In this document: positions 1 to 8,488 of the stretch, one piece after another
Position numbering within the stretch: position 1 is the first letter of the stretch
How the letters are laid out: each line of letters begins with the position of its first letter
Assembly (NCBI RefSeq): GCF_945859685.1
Contig: NC_079148.1
Coordinates: 43,907,946-43,971,945, forward strand
Origin: Eupeodes corollae
Taxonomy: Eukaryota; Arthropoda; Insecta; Diptera; Syrphidae
Direction of reading: 5' to 3'
Length of the DNA stretch: 64,000 nucleotides
Position numbers and translations under genes: made by a program
The notes under the pieces: generated by a model
The model's input: only the letters and a program-made list of their open reading frames with translations
Databases searched by the model: none
Told to the model about the DNA's origin: nothing

Positions 1-75
1 TCAATTGCTTCCATCGGTAAATGTCTTAGCACAACTTTGGATATACCATCGACACCTGCTAACTTTGTATTAAAT
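1..75 (-). pseudogene. LINE reverse transcriptase fragment, cut by window start
   Basis: Read on the minus strand this segment gives NTKLAGVDGISKVVLRHLPM followed by EAI, which resembles the start of a Jockey/CR1-type reverse transcriptase (the K-x-x-G-x-DGIS...LP..AI block). It runs off the window edge, so length and integrity are unknown. The DNA around its last 27 bases also resembles the start of the candidate exon at 91-297, so a local duplication is another reading. Confidence 0.35.
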
Positions 76-90
76 TGAAGATGAGCTTAC

Positions 91-297
91 CTTCGTCACT
101 AACAAGGGACTTGCTCCTGTTTGCATGGCATTTGCCAAGGAATCGTCATTGAACCGCATGAAACCGCGGTTCTCAGATCGCCATTGTGTCATATCATTTC
201 GAAGGTAAATGTGATTAAATAAGGCTCTGTTTTCACCTTGTACAGTTGCTGGAAAGCAGCTCCCACCGCCTCCAATTTTTCCATCGGCAAGTGCTTT
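91..297 (-). CDS. Candidate internal coding exon, unknown protein
   Basis: On the minus strand a 207-base segment (69 codons) is open throughout. It is preceded by an acceptor-like ...TTTAAAATTAG and followed by a good donor, AAG|GTAAGC, so both boundaries are phase 0. The peptide starts KALADGKIGGGGSCFPATVQ and ends GASPLLVTK. I do not recognise the protein and no second exon can be assigned inside the window. A second frame is also partly open at the same place (with LPMEKLEAVGAAFQQLYK), which weakens the case. A 27-base stretch at its 5' end is repeated at 1-30, so it may be transposon-derived. Confidence 0.3.
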
Positions 298-904
298 CTA
301 ATTTTAAAGAACTATGTCATTACTAATCGTTTCTTTTTGGTTATTAAAAGCCTTACAATAATTTAACACAATATTACATATTACAGCAAATTGGTTTTAA
401 ATGTCTTCAAGTTCTTATGAGTGGTTAATTTGAGTTTTATAAGGCAGTTCCACATTCGTATAGTGCGACTAAAGAAAAAATATCTGTGTCTGTCGGTTCG
501 TCCAAAATTGGAAAATTGGGTTCAGAGATATACTGTTATGCATTCTAAGAGAAACATCAGACTTATATAATCTTTCGGAATATGTCCAAAAATCTTAGGT
601 CATTTATTCTGACACCTGTTTAAGTAGTATGTGAATTGTTTTTGAGCTGCGTACAATGGCCTCTTTCTAGGAATGCACTTTTGGAATAGAATTGAAATTT
701 AATAATATTAATGGTCCTAAAATAAGAACGGTTCTCATGTACTTTAAAAAATAGTATGTCTTTTGCTTAAGAACTAACTTATTAACAGCCATAATCGAAA
801 CATAGTCTTTATGCTCCTGCTGATAAAAAAATCTAAGCCCTTTTCGAAATAAAAGGCGTAAATCTGACATAAAAAGCAAAAATTCAATAAAACGTTCTTT
901 AATG
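298..904. other. No gene recognised
   Basis: AT-rich sequence with no ORF or repeat that I can name. Confidence 0.5.
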
Positions 905-1740
905 AACCACGTACAGAAAAGTATAACGCTGGTGTGCCTCAAGGTTTCGATTTGTCTCCGACACTTATTTGTATAAATGATCTTTTATCTGAAACTTCTT
1001 ACCCACTAAATTGTTTCGCTGATGACAGTACCTTAGCTTTTCGGTTTCGTTTTTAGATCTTCATCGTTGTTCTTTGGATGTTGACTACCAACAGCAGCAA
1101 ATAATAAGCTTATTTGATTCCGATCTTGAAAACATTCTCTAATGCGGAATCAAAAACCATGTAGAATTTAATGCGTCGAAAACTCAATGCTGTCTATTGC
1201 CGCAAAAGCGTAGCCCTTCCCAATGCCACTACCCATGGGTGTTAAGATTTTTCCGATGACGCAAGAACTTTTCACTCTTTTATTCATCCGAAACTCAAGC
1301 AAAATTCTCTTATTTGGAATGGTGCCCCAATAAAGTACTTGAGTCTTTTGGATAAAATTGAAAAGAGGGCTCAAAAAATGATAGTTTTCGTTTTTTCTCT
1401 TGCAACACCGCTGCAAGTGTCGTGCCGATCATTGTTTTATCAATGTTTTCGCCGACAATGATGTAGTGAAATAGACTGTTGTATTTCTCCTCTCTAAAAT
1501 TAAATCGTTATACCCGTACTTCTAGGAATGTGCATTAGTTTACCTTTGACCCCAACTTCAGACTTCGGATAGGAAGTCCGCACAAAACGATTGTGGAACG
1601 CTTTAACAGGCTCAATATTTCACGCTCTTTACACTGTGCCAACATTCTAAGAAAAAGTTCATCGGGATCTACTTATTGCTCGCACTGTGTTTAATCATTA
1701 TGAGGGTATTCACAACCCCTTGAACTTGAATTTTTTTAAA
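905..1740 (+). pseudogene. Jockey/CR1-type LINE relic (family J), 3' part
   Basis: Broken plus-strand reading frames give the reverse transcriptase block AGVPQGFDLSPTL, then NCFADDSTLAF (the catalytic ADD box) and GIKNHVEFNASKTQCCLL, followed by degraded C-terminal sequence. The same protein is encoded at 23063-23833 on the other strand. Its last 60 bases (CTCGCACTGT...AACCCCTTGA) match the 3' end of the copies at 22540 and 26690 in reverse complement, which defines one family. Stops and frameshifts are frequent, so the copy is dead. The upstream half is missing. Confidence 0.7.
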
Positions 1741-2105
1741 TTGTTTTGTATGTTGTCAGGCTTCATAATGGCAGATATCCCTAGTTTCTTAGAAAAAAAC
1801 CTTTTTGAGGTCGAAAATCATTTTTGAGGGGGATTTTTTATGTGAATATGAATCTACTAGCAGTCCTTTTCTAGTATGTCAATTTGAGAAACACAAGTTG
1901 AATACTCTCATCTTTCTAAAGTGAAAATTAAATGGTAGTCATGAATTTAAATATTATTACTCTATAAATTTGTAAACAATCAGAATTTTTCAACTTCTAG
2001 AGTCACTTAATTATGAACGGCTGAATTTAACGCACTAGAAGATTCTCAAGTACAAATAGTACAACGTCTGCATAATATTTTGAATCCGCCAGCACTGTAT
2101 TAATC
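1741..2105. other. No gene recognised
   Basis: AT-rich DNA forming the left flank of the LTR retrotransposon. I see no coding signal. Confidence 0.5.
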
Positions 2106-2109
2106 CATT
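2106..2109. repeat. Target-site duplication, left copy (CATT)
   Basis: CATT lies directly before the TG of the left LTR and recurs directly after the CA of the right LTR at 6699-6702. A 4-bp duplication is normal for Ty3/Gypsy integrases. Confidence 0.85.
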
Positions 2110-2385
2110 TGTAGTCAAAATTGAAACAACTACACTTTTAATTATATTTTCAAACAATTTATTAACAAAATGAATTTCTTTAGGCGGACGACTTAACAAG
2201 CCAAGCGACAATATTTGAATAGAATAACGGATTGAAAAGGAAAGACAAATAAAATGTAAAAAAGTAAAAGATTCAAAAAGAGTGAAATGAATAGATAGCT
2301 AAATGAAGAGATACAATGAATGTTGTAGATACTTTGTTTAACTATTCAGTGTTAGAGGCGCTGTTGCTGCAGCTAAGTCGCCACA
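2110..2385 (-). repeat. 3' LTR of the Gypsy element
   Basis: 276 bp, TG...CA, apparently identical base for base to 6423-6698. Relative to element transcription this is the 3' LTR. Confidence 0.95.
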
Positions 2386-2386
2386 G

Positions 2387-2399
2387 TTACTCCCCCTCC
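2387..2399 (-). other. Polypurine tract overlapping the pol stop codon
   Basis: On the minus strand GGAGGGGGAGTAA lies one base from the 3' LTR. This is the expected place for the plus-strand priming tract. The same bases encode the last residues of Pol (EGE) and its TAA stop, so coding sequence and priming site overlap completely. Confidence 0.8.
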
Positions 2400-5300
2400 A
2401 GAAACGTCATTGAATTTAAAGAACCATAAGTTACTTTTTTGTTGCAGTAGGTTCTGGAATCAGCTGGCTGTTGTTGTGAAGAAGAAGAAGAATCCGAGTC
2501 TGATTGTACGACAAATGCTGGTTTCAATCTTTCAACAGATATGACTTTATCGTCTCCATCGATGTTTATTAAAAATCTTCGATCGTCGATACGCTTCTTC
2601 ACTAGATATGGACCAGAGTATGGTGCTCTGAGTGGAGGTTTGACCTCATCATGACGAAGGAAAACGTGTGTGCAGTCATTGATGTTCTTAAGCAAAAACA
2701 TTTTTGGTTTTGTATGATGTCTTAAGGGATTTGGCCGAATTGTTCTCATATATTCTCTGTGTTTTTCTAGGAATAGTTCTGCGTCAGCTGGTTCATCTGT
2801 GCAAATGAAAAAATCTCCAGGAATGCGTAGTGGAGTACCAAATATCATTTCTGCTGGTGAAGCACCGATGTCTTCCTTGAATGCTGTGCGAAGTCCAAGT
2901 AGTACTGATGGAAGTAGGTCGATCCATGGAATAGCTGGGTTGCACATTAATGCAGCCTTTAGTGTCCTGTGCCAACGTTCAACCATTCCGTTTGCGGACG
3001 GATGGTAAGCAGTAGTTCGGATGCGCTTGGCACTAATGGTGTTTGCCATTGCAGTGAATAAAGCACTTTCAAATTGAGAACCTTGGTCTGTTGTTAATTG
3101 CATGGGTGTTCCAAATAAACAAACCCAGTTATTGAAAAAGGCTGATGTAACTGTATCGGCAGCAATGTTTTTCAATGGAATTGCCATTGGAAATCTCGAA
3201 AAACGATCTATGATTGTTAAACAATATTTAAAACCTCTTACCTCTGGCATGTGAATTATGTCCAGATGTAGGTGATTAAATCTTTTGTCCGGGACGTCTA
3301 TCTTTTTTGGAATCAGCTTGTTGTGCCTCTGAATTTTTGCACGTTGACATGGAACACAGTTTCTCGACCATTCGAGAGCGTCTTTCCGTAGATTTGGCCA
3401 GACATATTTTTCTCGAAGTTGTCTGCAGGTTGTTCTACCGCTGGGGTGTGCTAAACCATGTATCACATTGAAAGCTGTTCGTCGAAGTGGAGCTGGAATG
3501 AATGGACGGATAAGGCCAGTTGAGATGTCACAATAAATACTGATGTCGTTGTCTATTGTGAGCTTCTGAAGTTTCAGAGATGTTACTCCCTTCAAAATGT
3601 TGTTAAGTTCTTCGTCAAGGATTTGCTCGTGCTGAATCGTCTCTGGACTAAGAATTGTTGGCATTTCGATTGCACAAATTCGTGAAAGGGCATCTGCTAC
3701 GAGATTTTGATCTCCTTTCAGGTGAACTATTTCAGTTGAAAATTGTGAAACGAAATCTAATTGTCTTAGTTGTCTTGGTGATGCTTTATCTGGGCGTTGG
3801 GCAAAAGCATATGTGAGAGGTTTATGATCCGTTTTGATGACGAAATGATGACAATCCAGTATGTGTTGAAAGTGTTTGCAAGCTGCAAAAATTCCTAATA
3901 GTTCTCTATCGTACGTGCTGTAGTTTTTTTCGGTTTTGCTTAATCTTCTGGAAAAGAATCCAATCGGCTTCCAAATTTCATCTTCAAATTGTTCTAATGC
4001 AGCTCCGATGGCCACATCGGACGCATCTGTGATTAGCGCCAGTGGTGCTTGTGGTGAAATGAAGGATGAAAGTGTTGCATTAGCGATACTACTTTTGCAA
4101 TTTTGGAAAGCCTCTAAAGTTTCTGGGGTCCAAACAATTTTTCTCTTATCGTTTTTGATAGATTTTTGTAGGTACTGGTTGAGTGGAACTTGTTGTTGAG
4201 CTGCTTGCGGAATGCAACGGCGATAATAATTGAGCATTCCCAAGAATCGTCGAAGATCTTGAACGGTTTCTGGCTGGGGAAAATCAATTATTGCTTCGAC
4301 ACGGTCTTTTGGAGGTTGGTAACCTTCACTGGTAATGTTATAGCCAAGGAAGTTTATATTCGATTGGCCCAAACAGCATTTGGTGGAATTGATTAGCAAG
4401 TTGTGGTCTTTAAGCTTCTGTAGCACTGCTTTTAGGTGCGTTTTATGTTGTTCTTCTGACTCAGACATAATCAAAATGTCATCTATATAGCAGAACACAT
4501 AATCCATTCCACGAAATATTGAATCTATGAGACGTTGGCAGGTTTGCGAGGCATTTTTTAAGCCGAATGGCATGAAAACGTACTCATAGAGTCCAAACGG
4601 TGTTGTAATGGCCGTTTTTTGTATGTGCTCCGCAAACATCGGAATTTGATGATAGGCTCGTGCCAGGTCCAGAGTTGAAAAGATGGTTTTACCATGGAGC
4701 TTCTCAAAAACGTCTTGGATGAATGGTGGTGGATAACGATCCGGCACAGTTTGAGAGTTAAGCTTCCTAAAATCACCACAGAGTCTCCAATCACCACTCT
4801 TTTTCTTTACCAGGTGGATTGGACTAGCCCATGGGCTGCTGGACGGGCGAATAATTCCTTGTTGAAGGAGAAATTCAATTTCGGCTTTTGCGGCCCGAAG
4901 TTTCTCGCCGGAAAGTTTCCGGGGGCGTTCAGCTATGGGATGTCCGGTGGTGATTAGGTAATGAAATACACTGCTGTGGTCTGGTGACGTACTAATTGGA
5001 ATGGCTTGAGGTTTGGTAATGCTGATGAATTGACTTAAAATACCATCGAAGTCTCTTTTGGTGTCGATTGTTGAGATGCCAAAGGTGTTTGTTTCCTGCA
5101 GAAGTCCTTTTCTTACCAGAGTTGTTAATGAGTCGTAGATTCTTCGATTTTTCAAATCCACGATGAGGCCATAGTGGGCTAAAAAATCAGCCCCGATGAT
5201 AGGCGTGGTGACGTCTGCAACCAAGAATGACCATCTAAATTCCCGCCGAAGTCCCAAGTCAACAATTATGTTTTTATTTCCGAAGGTGTTAATCGCAGTG

Positions 5301-5611
5301 TTGTTTGCAGCATACAATTTGAATGCACTAGGAACAGATTTTCCAGACAAGTACGTGCGAGGAAGAACTGAGATGACTGAACCTGAATCGATGAGATATT
5401 TGACATGTGTTCGCTTGTCGTACACATGGAGTCGGACTTCTTGAAGAGAATTGCTGATGTTGTTGCCCGCTGAGATTAATGGGTTGATGGTGCTGTCGCC
5501 CGCAGGTTCATGGGACGACAGCTCGACTAGTTTTTCTGGTTGTGAGTTGTGAAGGAGCAAGGAAGTGTGCAGCAACGTGCTTCTTTTCCAAACTTCCTGT
5601 GATAAAAGCAT
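2387..5611 (-). CDS. pol: Pol polyprotein (PR-RT-RNase H-IN) of the Gypsy element
   Basis: Intact frame of 1074 codons from the first ATG. Domains in order: aspartic protease with LIDSGS at residues 73-78; reverse transcriptase at about 220-420 with the YIDD box near 375; RNase H with DAS near 529; integrase with an HHCC zinc finger (H718, H722, C752, C755) and the catalytic triad D784, D842, E878 (DD35E spacing). No stop or frameshift interrupts these domains. The frame is -1 relative to gag and overlaps its end by 85 bases, and the pol frame has a stop just upstream of this ATG, so expression most likely uses -1 frameshifting near the gag stop, with reinitiation at the ATG as the alternative. 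The product makes and integrates cDNA of the element. Confidence 0.95.
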   Translation of the reverse strand: MLLSQEVWKRSTLLHTSLLLHNSQPEKLVELSSHEPAGDSTINPLISAGNNISNSLQEVRLHVYDKRTHVKYLIDSGSVISVLPRTYLSGKSVPSAFKLYAANNTAINTFGNKNIIVDLGLRREFRWSFLVADVTTPIIGADFLAHYGLIVDLKNRRIYDSLTTLVRKGLLQETNTFGISTIDTKRDFDGILSQFISITKPQAIPISTSPDHSSVFHYLITTGHPIAERPRKLSGEKLRAAKAEIEFLLQQGIIRPSSSPWASPIHLVKKKSGDWRLCGDFRKLNSQTVPDRYPPPFIQDVFEKLHGKTIFSTLDLARAYHQIPMFAEHIQKTAITTPFGLYEYVFMPFGLKNASQTCQRLIDSIFRGMDYVFCYIDDILIMSESEEQHKTHLKAVLQKLKDHNLLINSTKCCLGQSNINFLGYNITSEGYQPPKDRVEAIIDFPQPETVQDLRRFLGMLNYYRRCIPQAAQQQVPLNQYLQKSIKNDKRKIVWTPETLEAFQNCKSSIANATLSSFISPQAPLALITDASDVAIGAALEQFEDEIWKPIGFFSRRLSKTEKNYSTYDRELLGIFAACKHFQHILDCHHFVIKTDHKPLTYAFAQRPDKASPRQLRQLDFVSQFSTEIVHLKGDQNLVADALSRICAIEMPTILSPETIQHEQILDEELNNILKGVTSLKLQKLTIDNDISIYCDISTGLIRPFIPAPLRRTAFNVIHGLAHPSGRTTCRQLREKYVWPNLRKDALEWSRNCVPCQRAKIQRHNKLIPKKIDVPDKRFNHLHLDIIHMPEVRGFKYCLTIIDRFSRFPMAIPLKNIAADTVTSAFFNNWVCLFGTPMQLTTDQGSQFESALFTAMANTISAKRIRTTAYHPSANGMVERWHRTLKAALMCNPAIPWIDLLPSVLLGLRTAFKEDIGASPAEMIFGTPLRIPGDFFICTDEPADAELFLEKHREYMRTIRPNPLRHHTKPKMFLLKNINDCTHVFLRHDEVKPPLRAPYSGPYLVKKRIDDRRFLINIDGDDKVISVERLKPAFVVQSDSDSSSSSQQQPADSRTYCNKKVTYGSLNSMTFLEGE

Positions 5612-6360
5612 ACTTTATTGCTCTTAGGTGTACGTGAGCGAGGTCGGTGTTGAATCTTAGTCGAGTTGTTGGATGAAGTTGTTCCTACTTCTTGCATGAG
5701 ACTGGATATCATCTTCTCTAGCTTGTCGATTTTTTGTTCCAGCTGAAGATTTGTTTGGCGGGATGGACTCGGGTTCGTTGCCATGACATACCCGTTGGAA
5801 GTATTTTCCATGATTCTGTCTGCCACTTCAGACAGAGTGTTGAGGTCAGACTTGCCGGAAACAGACAATAGACCACGAACGCTTATTGGCATTCTGTTTA
5901 TCCACAAGGAGTATACGGATTCTGCTGCCAACTCGCGCATCTCACGTAGGAGTTGAGTTGGCTTTTTGTCCCCCAATTCGAGGTCTGTCAAAAGCTTATG
6001 CAATTGCTTTTCTCTGGAATCAGACAGGCGCTTTATTAAGTTCGCTTTGAGATATTCATACTTATCTTTTTCTGGTGGAGCACGAACGACATCAGAAATG
6101 TGAAGCAGCACGTCTGACTCGAGGCAACTTATGATAACATCGAATTTAGCATTGTCGCTCCTTATGCCTTTGGAACGGAATTTTGCCTCAACTTGTAGGA
6201 ACCAGAGTTCTGGTTGAGACTTCCAGAATGTGGGCAATCTAATGTCTGTGACAGCGTCTATTGAGTTTAGGGCATTTAATTTAGCCTGCTCCTCATCTTC
6301 ATTGTCGCGTTTTTTTGGGCTAGACTTTGTGTCCCTTGGTGGCGTGTGATGTATGCTCAT
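5527..6360 (-). CDS. gag: Gag of the Gypsy element, CHCC box type
   Basis: 277-codon intact frame starting ATG at 6360, 43 bases downstream of the primer site. The middle (about residues 35-190) has the helical capsid-like pattern of retrotransposon Gag, including PTFWKSQPELWFLQVEAKF. The C-terminus holds C251-x2-H254-x9-C264-x3-C268, the CHCC box that marks CsRn1-group elements instead of the common CCHC knuckle. A short leucine-rich coiled-coil-like stretch (QLEQKIDKLEKMISSLMQE) lies before it. Gag should form the particle that packages element RNA. The reading frame ends in TAG at 5527-5529, directly after a candidate slippery site. Confidence 0.9.
   Translation of the reverse strand: MSIHHTPPRDTKSSPKKRDNEDEEQAKLNALNSIDAVTDIRLPTFWKSQPELWFLQVEAKFRSKGIRSDNAKFDVIISCLESDVLLHISDVVRAPPEKDKYEYLKANLIKRLSDSREKQLHKLLTDLELGDKKPTQLLREMRELAAESVYSLWINRMPISVRGLLSVSGKSDLNTLSEVADRIMENTSNGYVMATNPSPSRQTNLQLEQKIDKLEKMISSLMQEVGTTSSNNSTKIQHRPRSRTPKSNKVCFYHRKFGKEARCCTLPCSFTTHNQKN
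5530..5536 (-). promoter_or_regulatory. Candidate -1 frameshift site G AAA AAC
   Basis: The last sense codons of gag read CAG AAA AAC TAG. GAAAAAC in this phase resembles the X XXY YYZ slippery type (the best-known form is A AAA AAC), and a -1 shift here enters the pol frame exactly where it is open. The first position is not the ideal base, and I cannot fold the downstream RNA, so this is an inference. Confidence 0.5.
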
Positions 6361-6402
6361 GTTTGTTAATAAATAAACGAATTACGTTTTCAATGTTTTT
6401 GA

Positions 6403-6419
6403 TCACGTCGGGGTCACCA
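6403..6419 (-). other. Primer-binding site for tRNA-Trp
   Basis: The plus strand reads TCACGTCGGGGTCACCA, which equals the 3' end of animal tRNA-Trp plus CCA. On the element strand it is therefore complementary to that tRNA, three bases from the 5' LTR. tRNA-Trp priming is known for CsRn1-group elements. Confidence 0.85.
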
Positions 6420-6422
6420 AAT

Positions 6423-6698
6423 TGTAGTCAAAATTGAAACAACTACACTTTTAATTATATTTTCAAACAATTTATTAACAAAATGAATTTCTTTAGGCGG
6501 ACGACTTAACAAGCCAAGCGACAATATTTGAATAGAATAACGGATTGAAAAGGAAAGACAAATAAAATGTAAAAAAGTAAAAGATTCAAAAAGAGTGAAA
6601 TGAATAGATAGCTAAATGAAGAGATACAATGAATGTTGTAGATACTTTGTTTAACTATTCAGTGTTAGAGGCGCTGTTGCTGCAGCTAAGTCGCCACA
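6423..6698 (-). repeat. 5' LTR of the Gypsy element
   Basis: 276 bp, apparently identical to 2110-2385. It should carry the element promoter, reading leftwards and away from the Nudix gene. Confidence 0.95.
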
Positions 6699-6702
6699 CA
6701 TT
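6699..6702. repeat. Target-site duplication, right copy (CATT)
   Basis: Matches 2106-2109, confirming the element boundaries. Confidence 0.85.
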
Positions 6703-7085
6703 ATTCTACTTTACTGCCACCTAGCGGTGGATAGAAAAATGGATAAAATGCGAAACAAAACGAACGTACCCATTCGATAAGTTGTCAACAAACTGTCAAC
6801 GTCACTTTCTTTTTTATTGACATTTGATGTTTTATATGGAAGGGTCGAAGTTTATTATTATTTTTTTTTAAACATTTATTTATCTATTTAGTATTTTAGT
6901 TTCATAACACACTCTTTGCTCTTGTCGCTCTTGAAAACAAATTTCCAACTTCTTCAACATGTGGCTGTGACTGTGCTAAAAATGAAATAAGATTAGAAAA
7001 GTGTTGATGGAAAACAAATAGTTCACTAAGTTTATATAATTTATTTGTTGGTTTGGTTGTTTTCTATAAGAACCTGCACTCCGTG
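6703..7085 (+). promoter_or_regulatory. Upstream region of the Nudix gene
   Basis: This is the remaining DNA between the LTR element and the Nudix ATG, so it should hold the promoter and 5' UTR. It contains CCACCTAGCGGTGG at 6717-6730, an inverted repeat with five-base arms that resembles CTCF-type insulator sites. I see no clear TATA box near the gene. Confidence 0.3.
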
Positions 7086-7850
7086 ATGATCCTCCAAAAA
7101 CAAACCATAAGGTTTTCATCCATCTACTCAGCTGCCAACATCTTAAGTGCGGAAAATCGTTCCCGATGTTTGGAATGTCTTCAAAAACTACCAACTGCAA
7201 AAATGCGCCAACCAAGCACACCTCAACCCGAAGCTTCTGTTTTGGTTCCGGTATGCATCGATGACAAAGGTGAAACGTCGATTCTCTACACACGTCGCTC
7301 GGGTCTGCTTAGTCGACACGTCCACCAAATATCGTTTCCAGGTAAGTATTTTGTTTGCCATCAAATAAATTTCAATTTGCAAATCCAACTCAGATACAGC
7401 TTAAGATTTATGTTTGTAGGTGGAATTAAGGACCCGGAGGACGCTAGTTTCGAAGATTGTGCCCTACGTGAAACTGAAGAAGAAATTGGTCTGCCGAGGT
7501 CGCGCATTGAGATCTGGGGCAGTGGCCCATTGTGGCGTCCACAATTTACTGCTTCCATTATGCCAGTCTATGGAATTGTAAGAAATTTGAGGTTGGACGA
7601 GCTGAAGCTTAACAAAGCCGAAGTGGAGAGTGCCTTTACAATACCCATAGAGGAGCTAGCTGCACCGGATAACTTTCGGTACACACAGTACAAGAGTGGC
7701 TATAGTGGGCCAGTGTTTATGGTAGGAAATCGTAGAATTTGGGGTATAACAGCATGGATGACCGACAACTTTCTGAATTGTCTTATACCGGAGCACGAGA
7801 GCAGCAAGAGGCCAAGAATCAAATACATTCGCCCGTATAGGGCGAAATAG
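7086..7850 (+). CDS. Nudix hydrolase, CoA-diphosphatase type (NUDT8-like), two exons
   Basis: Exon 1 is 7086-7341 and exon 2 is 7420-7850, giving 228 residues. The intron (7342-7419, GTAAGT...TTTGTAG) is 78 bp with no in-frame stop, so the genomic frame stays open across it, but removing it restores the family motif SFPG|GIKDPED. The Nudix box follows with RETEEEIGL at residues 102-110. The preceding ILYTRRS..L..H..QISFPGG block is typical of the Nudix subfamily that cleaves coenzyme A and related nucleotide diphosphates. The basic, hydroxylated N-terminus (MILQKQTIRFSSIYSAANIL) would suit mitochondrial import, as in NUDT8. I chose the ATG at 7086 because the upstream frame lacks an ATG. Substrate and location are inferred from the family. 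Confidence 0.9.
   Translation: MILQKQTIRFSSIYSAANILSAENRSRCLECLQKLPTAKMRQPSTPQPEASVLVPVCIDDKGETSILYTRRSGLLSRHVHQISFPGKYFVCHQINFNLQIQLRYSLRFMFVGGIKDPEDASFEDCALRETEEEIGLPRSRIEIWGSGPLWRPQFTASIMPVYGIVRNLRLDELKLNKAEVESAFTIPIEELAAPDNFRYTQYKSGYSGPVFMVGNRRIWGITAWMTDNFLNCLIPEHESSKRPRIKYIRPYRAK
7342..7419 (+). other. Intron of the Nudix gene, 78 bp, multiple of three
   Basis: Canonical GTAAGT donor and TTTGTAG acceptor. The split codon (G|GT) restores the conserved double glycine before the Nudix box. Retention would insert 26 residues at that point without a stop. Confidence 0.85.
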
Positions 7851-8488
7851 CAATAATTATATATTTTAATTCTTTTTCTGTATAAAAAGAAAAGTGAAAG
7901 TAAATATTTTATTTTTTTTGTTTTCAAATTTTGTGTTGAACTTTGTAAGGACAAATTTCTGTAATTTTTTCAGGAAATGCTCCTAACCGAATAAATAGCT
8001 GGAATGAAATTGATATATGTATTGGATCAGAGAGTAAAGTTTGAAATTTAGTGACACAAACAAGGAGGTAGGGTAAGTACAACGCAAAGTAGAATGGGTA
8101 CTTTTGTATGGGCTCATTAGAAAAGCATTTTAACACGCATTCACGCCTACTATGGCACTTGTCTCGATTAGGTTTATTTTAAGGAGTAATACCTCCTTAT
8201 AACTTACTGAAGCTGCCGAACGAAAATATATTATCTTTAAGAGTAAAATACACTCTTTTCTGGTCAGGTTTTATGAGCACTAGGCTTGAACGAATTACTA
8301 GATTCACAGAGAAAAATATAGTTAACTATCGTTAGAGTAGAGCGAGGAGGATTTGACACAAAAATAATATTTTATACTTTTGGATCTAAAAGTACTCCAT
8401 AATTAAGAAGATGAGCCTTTATTATTTGACTTGAAAATTACCAATATTCCATATTGATGATATGAAGCTCAAAACCAATATTCAAAAA
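7851..8488. other. No gene recognised
   Basis: 3' flank of the Nudix gene; AT-rich. The string GGAGGATTTGACAC at about 8347 resembles the ends of the neighbouring pogo-like element, but I see no coding sequence. Confidence 0.45.

Larger units (their letters stand above)
2110..6698 (-). mobile_element. Complete Ty3/Gypsy LTR retrotransposon, CsRn1-type, 4589 bp
   Basis: The element has two 276-bp LTRs that I read as identical, each starting TG and ending CA, with a CATT target duplication, a primer site, a polypurine tract, and open gag and pol frames on the minus strand. No env-like frame is present. Placement in the CsRn1 group of Ty3/Gypsy rests on the tRNA-Trp primer site and on the CHCC (rather than CCHC) cysteine-histidine box in Gag, both known hallmarks of that group. 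Pol has protease, reverse transcriptase, RNase H and integrase in Gypsy order. Identical LTRs mean a very recent insertion, and no inactivating change is visible, so the copy may be autonomous. It sits about 390 bp upstream of the Nudix gene, in opposite orientation. Confidence 0.95.

Noticed and set aside
2793..5444. Several open frames of 60-90 codons overlapping pol on both strands
   Set aside because: They are shadows of the long intact pol frame and contain no motifs.
7053..7085. Eleven-codon N-terminal extension of the Nudix frame
   Set aside because: It begins with TTG, not ATG; the first ATG is at 7086 and gives a plausible mitochondrial leader.
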